A stretch of DNA of 64,000 nt, taken from positions 83,675,127-83,739,126 of the forward strand of contig CM077023.1 in NCBI GenBank assembly GCA_039090855.1. The letters are read 5' to 3'. Below the pieces are notes generated by a model. It was given only the letters and a program-made list of their open reading frames with translations, was not told the origin of the DNA and made no database searches. This document shows positions 11,884 to 20,640 of this stretch, piece after piece (position 1 is the first letter of the stretch; every line of letters starts with the position of its first letter). The translations under genes and the position numbers were made by a program. This DNA comes from Macrothele yani. Lineage: Eukaryota; Arthropoda; Arachnida; Araneae; Macrothelidae.

Positions 11884-13044
11884 TGCAAAAGTTTCCGCCG
11901 CTTTAAGGAGAAAGGAGACAGGAACAATCAGGAAACCAGTACACATTTATTCAACGAAATATTGGCCGTTAGCATCAATGACCTTTTGCCATTTTTCAGG
12001 CAACAAATGAATGCCCCTGTGATAGAAGGACTCGGGTTTTGAGCTGAAGAACGCAGTGACGAAATTTTCCACTTCTGGAACTGTGGTGAACCGCTGTTGG
12101 GCTAGGGAGTGTTGCATAGAGCGAAACAGATGAAAGTCTGAGGGTGCAATGTCCAGGGAGTAATCTGGGTGCTGTAAAACCTCCCAGTGTAACTGTTCGA
12201 TCTCGTGGTGGCACCGATATGTGGTCTGGCATTATCGTGTAACAGGATGACTGGACTGTGCCCTTTACCTGTCCACGGGCGTTTTTGCTCAATTGCAGCG
12301 TTCAGTTTCATCAACTGATCGTTGTGCAGCGATTGTTTCGCCTGGTTCGAAGTATAGTACTCCATGCATATTCCACCACACACACAACAGCACCTTTTTC
12401 CCTGTGGATACCCTGTTTTGCAGTGGATTTTGATGGTTGGCCTGGGTCGAACCAGGATCGCTTACGTACGGGGTTGTCGCAATAGACCCATATTTTATCC
12501 CCGGTGACAACATTCCACAATTATTTCTTCCCTTGAAACCTCTTCAGCAACGACATGCAGATGCCCAATCGTTGACCAATATTACGCTCCGTTAAAGTAT
12601 GGGGAACCCACTTACCAATCTTTTGGATCTTCCCCAAGGCCTGTAGACTCCGTACCACCGTCGATTAAGCCACTTTCAAACGTTTCGGCAGTTGCATGGT
12701 CGATTGTGTGGCATCCTCTTGCAACAGCGATTCCTGCTCCTCGTCTGAGAGTTCCTGCCGTCTACCTGCACGTGGCTTGCCTTCCAAGCTTATATCCCCT
12801 TTCGTAAACCTGGTAAACCATTCTCGACACGTCCGCTCACTCATAACTGTTTCGCCATACGCCTGACATATTAAACCTCATGCTTCACTCGCAGTTTTCC
12901 CTAAATTAAACATGAATAACAAACAGTGCCGCAAATGAGCTTTATCGACCTCCATGCTTGGCTTCATGTACGAACCGACAGAACGGGTCGCCGGCCGGTT
13001 AGACCCCTACAGCACCCGCTAGATGGGGCGGCGGAAATTTTGCA
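11884..13044 (-). mobile_element. mariner element inserted in the TTAA MITE
   Basis: TA dinucleotides (11882-11883 and 13045-13046) flank ends reading TGCAAAAGTTTCCGCCGC on the left and, reverse complemented, TGCAAAATTTCCGCCGCC on the right. The element is about 1.16 kb and holds one broken transposase on the minus strand. It interrupts one arm of the surrounding palindrome, so it is the younger insertion. Confidence 0.88.
11947..12967 (-). pseudogene. mariner transposase, near full length, broken
   Basis: Minus-strand relic starting at MKPSMEVDKAHLRHCLLFMF (ATG at 12967) and ending near the stop at 11947. Order: helix-turn-helix region with SERTCREWFTRFTKGD, linker with WVPHTLTE, first Asp block VVTGDKIWVYC, second Asp block LLHDNARPH, C-terminal PESFYHRGIHLLPEKWQK. 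Stops lie in EA*GLICQAYG, KVA*STVV and KK*LWNVV, with frameshifts after the second Asp block. The third Asp region is scrambled by indels. Confidence 0.88.
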
Positions 13045-13332
13045 TACCTGTTATATATAAAAAATCAATAACTTTATTTCGATGTAGTTATGATACTTTC
13101 TTACAGGCGGCGCTACTCTTCCTTACCACTACATCGAAGTAAAGTTATTGTTTTTCAATATAGTTCAGGAAACTTTTATGCACAAAATACCGATTGCACA
13201 ATCTAAGTTCGGAGCTTTTTTATCAGTGGACCATTTTTGATATATCGGAAATCTTTCTTCGCTAAGGAAATAGGGTCGATTTTTTTTCAATTCGAAGTAT
13301 ACGGAGCAAAATCACTAGACGACCACCTTAAT

Positions 13333-13857
13333 TACAAGCTCTTGTGTCAACATATGCATCTCAATCAGATAGCTGCAACACTTATTCGTCAGTTCACATA
13401 AATCTACAAATTTCAGCCACTTTCGCTGTTCCAAGTATATCGCCAACGTATCCACTATATCCACTACCTCCACACTTTTTCATTCAACGTTGTCTATTTA
13501 TTTTTCCTTGACTTACTCACTGTCAGCGTTGCCAAAATGTACAAGCTGTTTGGAGGAGTAATGTGCCGTTCAGTAAGAAAATATTCAACGGATAATAACG
13601 AAATTTACATAAGGAAACGGGAACTCAAACGAAAGGTTAAACAGAGGTATACGTCACAGTTTTATATATTACAGTTTGTATTTGAACTTCAGCAGTAAAC
13701 ATTCTGCGCCTGCCAAAACCCATAAAAATCATTAACTGCAAAACTGCTGAACAAGAAGAGCCGAGATACTGATACCTATTCATATTTATGGGATTTGAAA
13801 GCAGATTTCTGCTTAGAAGAATGACTTGCACCATGCCTTGGTACGGTATTAACTTTG
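13333..13857. other. Unassigned interval
   Basis: No protein family, terminal repeat or tRNA-like box recognised. Confidence 0.45.
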
Positions 13858-14080
13858 TGAAAGTATAGCCCTTTTTGCTGGTGGTGAATTCGAATTCCCG
13901 TCTCCTAGTTCCGGAACCATTTATTCTCCCGACCGAACCACACCGACCTTGACTTATCGCTGCCGTTTCAATTCTAGTGTCACCTCAGTGACACTAGAAT
14001 TGAAACGGCAGCGATAAGTGGTACGTCACTTAACCCACTCGAGAAAGGACTGGGACGGAATTCTAGGTTTCCGGATCAGC
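13858..14080 (-). mobile_element. tRNA-headed SINE, third family, copy 1
   Basis: On the minus strand a tRNA-like head (A-box-like TGTGGTTCGGTCGGG, degenerate B box GGGAATTCGAATTCACC) covers about 13858-13950. Its + strand right flank, CTTATCGCTGCCGTTTC through GTCACCTCAG, matches the segment beside copy 2 (14283-14440). After CCTCAG a 30-bp reverse-complement copy is present before the shared sequence resumes at TGGTACGTCAC. Confidence 0.65.
13953..14018. repeat. Perfect 30-bp palindrome with 6-nt spacer
   Basis: Arms 13953-13982 and 13989-14018 are exact reverse complements around CCTCAG. The related copy near 14378-14425 goes straight from CCTCAG to TGGTAC, so the right arm is an extra reverse-complement copy. 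Confidence 0.95.
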
Positions 14081-14118
14081 CGGCAAACCGTACTTAAAGG
14101 AGTTCACTGTAGAAGAAG

Positions 14119-14240
14119 GAATTCTGATTAATTCTAGACGATGTTTGTGGAAGAAACGTCACACATTTTTCGAAGCGTAGAAGAATGAATTCTCCTTAAT
14201 TCAGACGATGTGTGGAAGAAGCGTCACACATTATTTTTGA
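14119..14240. repeat. 68-bp tandem duplication, two units
   Basis: GAATTCTGATTAATTC with GACGATG and GTCACACATT recurs about 68 bp later as GAATTCTCCTTAATTC with the same companions. The units are diverged. No function evident. Confidence 0.7.
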
Positions 14241-14282
14241 ACCTCAGGGCCAAGGGATTCATTTTCTGTTCGGGCGCCAATG

Positions 14283-14440
14283 TGAAAGTAAGGCCATTTT
14301 GCCGGTGGTGAGATTTGAACTCACATCTCCTCGCTCCGAAGCCAGTTATTCTCCAGACTGAACTACATCAACCTTGGCTTATCGTTGCAACTTGCTATTT
14401 CGACTCTTGCGTCACCTCAGTGGTACATCACAAGTCACAA
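14283..14440 (-). mobile_element. tRNA-headed SINE, third family, copy 2
   Basis: Minus-strand tRNA-like head: GATGTAGTTCAGTCTGGAG (A box region), then GTGAGTTCAAATCTCACC (B box region with a good T-arm stem), followed by GGCAAAATGGCC. The flank, TTATCGTTGCAACTTG to GTCACCTCAGTGGTAC, parallels copy 1. The better B box suggests this copy is less damaged. Confidence 0.65.
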
Positions 14441-15239
14441 CTTGTATTAAATACATAGCTTGTCCCAAAACAACTGAGAAGGGTTTTTTTTTATAAAAAC
14501 TGTGCAATACTACGTTCGACCATGGCACGAGTCTCGGAAAAACGGTAGTTGTTGTAGTAACCATAGCAACCGTCCACACTTGTTTATTACGCATGCGTCG
14601 TCGGTAGTGCGCAGTTTAATAAGCGTTGTTTCGTGAACCCCTAACAAGTGTTTTCGCTCTGTGATTTTTTGAAAAATGTATGTGAAAGAGGAACAAAGAT
14701 TCGCCATTAAATTTTGCTGTCGAATTAAGAAGTCTGTTCGGAGAGGCTTTCCATCTTATGCAAGAGGCTTAGAAAGATCGATGTCTAGAAAAATCAAGAA
14801 CTTACCGATGGCATAAAGAATTAATTGATGGTCGTGACTCGGCGGCTGTAATCGTGCATAGAGGAAGACCCTCAATGAATGTTAAAGTGGTAAACATCAA
14901 TACAAAATGTGTTATTACACGGGAAGAGAGACACCTATCAATTTGAGGCATCGAAGATATGGTTCACATTTCAAAATCGTCAATTCCTGGAATTTTAACC
15001 GAACATTCGGTCATGAAGCGTGTTTGTTTAACTTGGGTTCCCCATTTCTTGACAAAGGAACAAATGGATCGTCGAGTTCAGGTTTGTCAACAATTAAAGC
15101 AAATGGTAAATGACGATCTCGAAGTAATACAACTGGTTACTAATTTTACATGCGACGAAATTTGGCTACACTATTTTGATTCACACACCAAAGCAGAAAG
15201 CCATGTTTGGAAATCGCCGTCGTTGCCTATGTAAAGCGA

Positions 15240-15326
15240 AAAAAGTTCGTCAATCAAAATCAGCGGGAAAGGTCATGTTGGTCTAAGCGATGACCTTTTC
15301 CATCGATTTTGGTTGACGAACTTTTT
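15240..15326. repeat. Imperfect 37-bp fold-back inside mariner B
   Basis: Arms 15240-15276 and 15290-15326 are reverse complements with a handful of mismatches clustered mid-arm, around the 13-nt loop GTTGGTCTAAGCG. The word TGGTCTAAGCGATG occurs in the loop and just past the right arm (about 15279 and 15329). It is also the start of the main SINE family, so SINE sequence was drawn into the rearrangement. Confidence 0.88.
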
Positions 15327-15638
15327 CATGGTCTAAGCGATGGCTTCTGATCATGCGCCCCAACTTACTTGTAGTCCAGGCTTGTCACCATGTGACTCTT
15401 TGATTGCGAAGGTATGATCTATCAACACATTTTCCCTCCAAAAACTACGATAAATGCCGACTACTAAAAAACAGTGCTACAGAATCTGCCGAAACACGTG
15501 ACAACAAAACGGCCACACCTGAAAAAGAATCGGGTGCTACAAAAAAAAAAAAAAAAAAAAGAAAAGAAAAAAAATGTAAGGTCACACATGGCCAGTTCTC
15601 TCGTTTCTTATTTTTGGAGAAAATGAATATTAAATTTG

Positions 15639-15863
15639 GCCGCCCCAGTGGCGCAGTGGTCTAAGCGATGTCTTCTGATCATTCATCCGAAAGGGATCTG
15701 GGTTCGTATCCCAATGAGGCATGGATGTTGTGTTTGTCTTACGGCGCTGGCTCTCTCCCTTCCCTGGAACCAGTGGCCCTAAATTAGGGACGGGCGACTG
15801 CTTATAGCCCATTGAGTTGCTCACGGTGGTCGTTAAACATCCAATCAAAAAAAAAAAAAAAAA
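15639..15863 (+). mobile_element. tRNA-headed SINE (main family) inside mariner B
   Basis: A box GTGGCGCAGTGG, B box region GGGTTCGTATCC (one change from consensus), the CCCTAAATTAGGGACGGG body and a pure A tail of about 17. AAATTTG precedes and AAATTG follows the copy, so a short target duplication is possible but not certain. Confidence 0.9.
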
Positions 15864-16142
15864 TTGTTCCTCATTTAAAAAAGACATTACGGGGGCGACA
15901 ATTTAAAACTGATCAATAACTTATTACAGCTGTGCAGGGGTGCTTCAACAGCATTTCAGAAGAAGAATTCCAGAAGACATTCAAAAGACAGTATTTTGAT
16001 AAAGATGACAGCTTCCTTGATACTTAAGACACGCATATTGCTTTTGTAAAAACATTTTCAGTTGTTTGGGACAACCCTTGTAAATAAACGTAATTTCTAT
16101 TGGGTGTGTGCAAAAGTTCTACCCGTTTTCGTAATAGATGCG

Positions 16143-16290
16143 AATTGCGATCGGAGTAGTTACGTCACAGATGACGTTACGATGCCGAATTTTCGACGAA
16201 TAAAGCGTGGAGCAGTAATTGCGATCGGAGTAGTTACGTCACAGATGACGTTACGATGCCGAATTTTCGACCAATAAAGCGTGGAGCAGT
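16143..16290. repeat. 74-bp tandem duplication in mariner C 5' region
   Basis: Units 16143-16216 and 16217-16290 differ at only about two positions. Each contains GTTACGTCACAGATGACG, a near-palindrome around ACGTCA. The region lies between the left inverted repeat and the transposase start, where transposase-binding or promoter sites would be expected; that role is inference. Confidence 0.92.
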
Positions 16291-16359
16291 AGAGCATATA
16301 TAGAGGCACTAGTTTTGTCCGAGTAAGTCATTCGTAACGGAAATCACGGACGGTGTAAC

Positions 16360-17508
16360 ATGGTATGCGATAAGGAGCACCTCTTTGGCCAATCCTGGCC
16401 CTTGCGCCACTAAAATCAAGATAAGGAGCACATTAGACATTGTTTACTGCACGAGTTCCATAAAGGCAGTACTGCAGCCCGCAGCTTGCGGCAACATCTG
16501 TCAAGTCTATGGGGAGGATGCAGTTGATCATAGCACATGTCACCGTTGGTCTCGGAAATTCCGGGACGGAGACAGAAGCTGTAAAGATCAACCACGTTCT
16601 GGACATCCATCCGTGGTTTCTGACGAGGATGTTGTGGACCAAGCCATAACAAATAACCCACATCCAAACATTCAAGAATTAGCGGAAATGCTGTCGGTAC
16701 ACAGAACAACAGTCGAAAGACGGATGCATGCGCTTGGATTCATCACCAAGTTCGATAACTGGGTTCCGCACCAGGTTTCTGCAAAGCAACGAGAGGAGAG
16801 AATCCGTAGCTGTGTTTCTTTGCTTTCTCGTCACAGAAATGAACCGTTTTTGGGACGAATTGCAACGGGTGATGAGAAATGGGTACTGCACCGTAATGTA
16901 AAGCCTCGACGGACTGTGTGCCAAGGTGCGGAGCCTGCTCCATCGACCTCAAAAGGAGTACTGCATCCCAAACAGGTTTTGTTAAGTGTTTCGTGGGATG
17001 TCCAGGAAATAATCCACCGGGAGGTGTTGGCACCTAACCGAACGATAAATGCTGACCTCTACTGCCAACAGTTGGAAAGATTGCGAGAACTACTGACATC
17101 GAAGCAGCCAGCACTCGTCAATCGCAAAGGTGTGATCCTTCATCATGATAACGCCAGACCTCATGCTGCTTTAATCACTCGGCAAAAATTACTGGACTTT
17201 GGTTGGGAAGTGTTACCTCACCCGGCGTATTCCCCTGACCTGGCACCTACGGACTACTACTTTTTTCGATCGTTACAGAACGCCTTCGCTCTTCAAACCT
17301 TCGATGATGCGGACGATGTGAAAACGGCATTACACGATTCTTTTTACTCTAAAACACAGGAGTTTTTTCTTGACATCTGTCTATGAGTATTCATATACTC
17401 ATAGACAGATGGCAAGAGCTCATACAGAATGATGGCAATTATGTGAAATCCTTGATACGTTATTTGTTGTGTTCTCCTCCTTTCTTTGTAGTCAACAAAA
17501 ACGGGTAG
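16360..17508 (+). pseudogene. mariner transposase C (DD34D), nearly intact but frameshifted
   Basis: A 333-codon frame (16385-17386) covers most of the transposase: helix-turn-helix with HRWSRKFRDGD and VHRTTVERRM, WVPHQVS linker, first Asp in IATGDEKWVL, second Asp in LHHDNARPH and third Asp in LAPTDYYFF, with exactly 34 residues between the last two. The apparent start is not original: MVCDKEHL at 16360 is in another frame, and an insertion bounded by repeated GATAAGGAGCAC plus a 1-bp indel near 16486 shifts the frame. The C terminus is cut by a palindrome at 17374-17411, after which RWQELIQNDGNYVK continues in another frame. Confidence 0.92.
17374..17411. repeat. Perfect 17-bp palindrome with 4-nt spacer in mariner C
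   Basis: Arms 17374-17390 and 17395-17411 around TCAT. The right arm belongs to the normal gene (encoding part of DRWQ); the left arm replaces the preceding codons and introduces a TGA stop. Confidence 0.93.
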
Positions 17509-17529
17509 AACTTATGCACACACACAATA

Positions 17530-19279
17530 TTTATTTATTCATTCAGATGGTTTGTACTACCACCGCGCAAACATTATTAAAAATGGAAAAAAAAAATTGG
17601 AATTAAGTAAGGAATTAGGGAGGGAGAGTTAATTTTGACCTTCAGAACTTCTTCTGCAGAAACGGAATGTATATATATATATATGGCCAAGTTTTGAAAA
17701 AATAAATTATCCTGCTCTATGCTTCATTCAGTAGGAGGGAAAAGAGGGCAAATAAAAAGCTGCTATGTGGAGTTTTCATCTCATTTTATTTTTTTAATGC
17801 ACGAATGATTTGATTTCCGCCCCGCTATTTTGTTGTTCTAATATCACCATCCCCATGAACTAAGACCATCTTTGTAACTTTCCTGACAGCGGCTTACATC
17901 TTCATTGCCTCCTAACAAAACATGTTCTCCCCTTTTGGAGAGGGAGGAAAAAGGGATTTGGAAAGGAAAGGAAGCGGAAGGGTCCAAGCACCAAATGTGG
18001 TTGATTACGGTCCTGCTTAGTCATCAGAGATATCACTTGTACTGGATCCTTTGAAGACAGCAATCCCATTTTCGAATGTTACCCATTTCTCCAAGTGTCA
18101 ATAATTCAGCCTCGCCTCACGCTGAGATAACCTTTGGCACCACGTAACAACGAAGCTGACCCGGTTCCGGCTACGCGGAAGGACCATCTGTGCTGAAGCC
18201 ATTCGCTCATCCGAAAAAATGGGCGATTCTCAGAGAGGGATAAAACACTTCTCAACGTGAATGACGAATCCAGTGTTGGTCATCAGTTCAGCTGTGCAAC
18301 AGAAATACTATGTATCTTCGGTGAAATAAATCTCACTGTCAGATTACTTTAATCGGATGAAGATCACAAAGGTATTACGGGATTTATATTTGACGGCATC
18401 AGTACATGAAGTTTGTGTTCAGGAACATTTTTGTCTCACACGCTTTGAAGAGCCAACTGTCAATTTTGCGAAATTCTGGGTTACTCAAAGGATCTTCATC
18501 GGTATTTTACCCTTATTGTTGAATTCATATTTCCGATTCTTCCTTTTGTTGAAGTTCATATATATAGTTTAATCCGTACTGACCACAAAATTTTGGAAAT
18601 GCAATGAATATCAACAGGAAAAAATGTAAGTCTCGAATTTTGGGATAAACAGGAAATGTCCATTACTTTACGAACTGAATATTGCTATACATAAATAAAT
18701 TTCGTTACATATCTATAAGAAAAAAATCGGTATTCGTACCACCAAATCTCCGGTTGGAAAATTAAGGATTATAATAGAAAATAATTTGCATTTCTTTCAA
18801 TAGTGAACTTTTTCTTTATGTGACTTTAAAATAGACTAAGTAAAATCTGAAATCTGTACTGCAATGGTACTTTCTCCAAAATGCGGGAATGAAAGATTAG
18901 ACATTTCCTCAAAATTCCTTAAAACTCAAAAATTTATATGTTGATGTTATTTTCTGAGAAAAAGAGCAAGAAAAAATCTAAAGAAAATATTTTATTTTCG
19001 ATTTAGGGGTGGGGCGTGTATGTCGGAGAGGGTATCTGCATGCCTGTTTTCTTCAGAATCACAACATTAGAGCTTTTGGAGTGGGAACCTGTCCCAGCAT
19101 GTTTTTCAAATCTGAATGATAATAAGTAAATATATCAGTGTTTCTCCAATAGGCTGAACTCGAAATTCTTGATTTCAAAATTTTGAGGAATATTTATTTT
19201 GTTCAATCCTTATTCGAAAATTCTGCATTTTGAAGTATCCTTTTTCGCACCTACCACAAAAACAAAATTGAAATGCATA
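17530..19279. other. Unassigned AT-rich interval
   Basis: Contains a short (TA)n tract near 17671-17683. No recognisable gene or terminal repeats. Faint resemblance to the LINE begins at about 19280. Confidence 0.45.
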
Positions 19280-19445
19280 AACGACGCTGTTTTGTTGACG
19301 ACACAGTCATTTTTTAAAGTACTTCTTTAGAGCTTCAGAGCATGATCCGGGAACTTGATGATAGTAGTAAAAAAACTGGATTAAAATTGAAATTACAGGA
19401 AACAAAACTGACGCACAACGCTTTTTCAAGAACTAAAGTTTTATA
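19280..19445 (+). pseudogene. Decayed RTE LINE fragment (reverse transcriptase)
   Basis: CGCTGTTTTGTTGACGACAC corresponds to the FADD motif region of the intact LINE copy. GAGCTTCAGAGCATG through GCTTTTTCAAGAACTAAAG follows the copy at 36003-36105 with many changes. Badly degraded and much older than the other two copies. Confidence 0.7.
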
Positions 19446-19446
19446 A

Positions 19447-19738
19447 CAAACAAAGGTCTTCGCTCTTTCCACGTTTATAAGTGAGTCACGGAAAAATTCT
19501 CATTGGCCGCCACCGGGAATCGAACCCCGGGTCTTCCAGTTACGCGCCGGATATGCTTTCACTACACCACAGCGGCCTCGAATTCCTCCAGACTCACACA
19601 CGCTAACGCGCCGGGTAAGCTGTAGTGGAAGCATATCCGGCGCGTAAATGGAAGACCCGGGTTCGATTCCCGTGGCGGCCAATGAGAATTTTTCCGTGAC
19701 TCACTTATAAACGTGGAAAGAGCGCAGACCTTTGTTTG
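19447..19738. repeat. Large inverted repeat of tRNA-like SINE sequence
   Basis: Left arm 19447-19566 and right arm 19621-19738 are about 95% identical in inverted orientation, with a loop of about 54 bp. The left arm on the minus strand (about 19500-19580) is a tRNA-like head: acceptor-like GGCCGC / GCGGCC pairing, A box TGGTGTAGTGA, a 5-bp anticodon stem TCCGG / CTGGA with loop CGCGTAA, and B box GGTTCGATTCC. Position 33 of the loop is G instead of T and the T arm is irregular, so this is not a working tRNA gene. The right-arm head is replaced by loop sequence. Confidence 0.85.
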
Positions 19739-20075
19739 ATATTCCTGGTCTACGTCAAATGTCTGTATTAAAGATTTAAAAGTTGATGGAACGAATTTTG
19801 AAGTAACTGTTATAAATTGGACAGCAGATATCAAGCGGGAGCCACGTCGAAGAAGAAATCAATTGGCGGATAAGATCAGATCAGATCAGATCTAGAGGAT
19901 TTTAGGAAGGGAGTATTTGACCCCAGGTCTTAAACAACCCTTAGAAATAGGAAGCCAGGAGATTTGGGTTAGAGTGCCCGATAGGAAAGTGACACGGAAG
20001 CGAAGTAGAAAAGGGGAGAAAGACGCCCTTATTTATTACCGGGGTGCCACTACCCGGGGCCCGACGGCGTAACGT

Positions 20076-20150
20076 GCCCTGCCTGGGATCGAACCCGAGG
20101 TCTTCTTCGTGACAGTCACGAACATTGACCACTAGGCCACTCGCGGCCCT
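20076..20150 (-). mobile_element. SINE head resembling tRNA-Asp
   Basis: On the minus strand: GCCGCGAGTGGCCTAGTGG (A box), GACTGTCACGAAGAAGACC (resembling the anticodon-arm region of tRNA-Asp GTC) and CTCGGGTTCGATCCCAGG (B box). The anticodon stem does not pair properly, so it is a degenerate tRNA-derived head. A second fragment of the same head, GGCCTAGTGGTCAACGC, lies at about 20266-20290, suggesting tandem or nested copies. Confidence 0.7.
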
Positions 20151-20294
20151 TGAGTTGGTTCAACAGGTAACGCACGCCTTTAACCGCTAATCCACAAACG
20201 CTCAGTAATCCTATTCACGTACATCGTAAAACAAATTGCACGACTATGATCTTTTTTTGTCATTAATGCGTTGACCACTAGGCCACCCACGGCC

Positions 20295-20640
20295 TAATTG
20301 GAAGATAAAACTTGGTTGGAGTGCATTTGTATGAAACAGTACAATTTTCAAGAACAATTTACCATTATGACTTAAAATAAGTGTTTAATCAGAAAATGCA
20401 TCCTTCTAGTCTTTTCTTATGGATCATAGACATGGACCTCAACTAAAAAACATATACAAAGACTGAGGACAACTGAAATAAGCACGGGGGATGCGTGCTT
20501 GGTGTAAACAAAAAAATAGGAAAGGGAGCTCATCAGAAAAATGACAAGAACTGATGACCAAATTACTGACCCTCAAGTTGCAACTGGACATATTGCTGAA
20601 GAACTGACAACCGTGGGACAAATGAAATTTCGTTTTCAAT
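20295..20640 (+). pseudogene. Decayed RTE LINE fragment (C-terminal part)
   Basis: Follows the 3' part of the LINE at about 36200-36530 with many substitutions: AAAACTTGGTTGGAG, ACAGTACAATTTTCAAGA, TACCATTATGACTTAAA, ATAGACATGGACCTCAACTA and ATGACAAGAACTGATGAC. Together with 19280-19445 it is one ancient LINE copy split by about 850 bp of SINE-rich sequence. Confidence 0.75.

Larger units (their letters stand above)
11746..13327. mobile_element. Palindromic TTAA-flanked MITE, split by a mariner
   Basis: TTAA lies directly outside both ends (11742-11745 and 13328-13331). The left end reads AGTGGACGTCTAGTG and the right end, reverse complemented, GGTGGTCGTCTAGTG; both continue with ATTTTGCTCCGTATA. 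The left arm runs 11746-11883, is interrupted by the mariner, and resumes at about 13047-13088; the right arm is 13128-13327, with a loop of about 39 bp. Without the mariner the MITE is about 420 bp and almost wholly palindromic. TTAA targeting is characteristic of piggyBac and Kolobok families; which one is not decided here. Confidence 0.82.
14676..16027 (+). pseudogene. mariner transposase B, broken
   Basis: Starts MYVKEEQRFAIKFCCR and reads through an N-terminal DNA-binding region, MVHISKSSIPGILTEHSVMK, then VCLTWVPHFLTKEQMDRRVQ, the first Asp block FTCDEIWLHYFDSHTKAESH and the start of KKVRQSKSAGK in several frames. The fold-back and SINE follow; SLIAKV and PPKTTINADY are readable between them, and after the SINE the C terminus GCFNSISEEEFQKTF ends at a stop near 16025. 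The second and third Asp blocks are missing. Frameshifts at about 14780-14900 also disable it. Confidence 0.85.
14458..16080 (+). mobile_element. mariner element B with SINE and fold-back damage
   Basis: Ends carry TTGTCCCAAAACAACTGA (left) and, reverse complemented from the right, TTGTCCCAAACAACTGAA, with TA near 14456 and at 16081-16082. The interior keeps the first and last parts of a transposase, but the middle is replaced by a fold-back segment (about 15277-15390) and a SINE (15639-15863). The left boundary may be off by a few bases. Confidence 0.8.
16100..17527 (+). mobile_element. mariner element C, complete ends
   Basis: About 1.43 kb flanked by TA (16098-16099 and 17528-17529). Ends share GTGTGCAWAAGTTCTACCCG as inverted repeats of about 30 bp with few mismatches. 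It holds the longest surviving transposase frame of the window. The good ends and limited decay suggest the most recent mariner here. Confidence 0.93.

Noticed and set aside
19500..19580. tRNA gene candidate on the minus strand
   Set aside because: Acceptor and anticodon stems pair, but loop position 33 is G, the T arm is irregular, and it is embedded in a SINE-type inverted repeat.
20076..20150. tRNA-Asp gene candidate
   Set aside because: The anticodon stem does not pair in the correct register and the 3' end is not tRNA-like; better explained as a SINE head.
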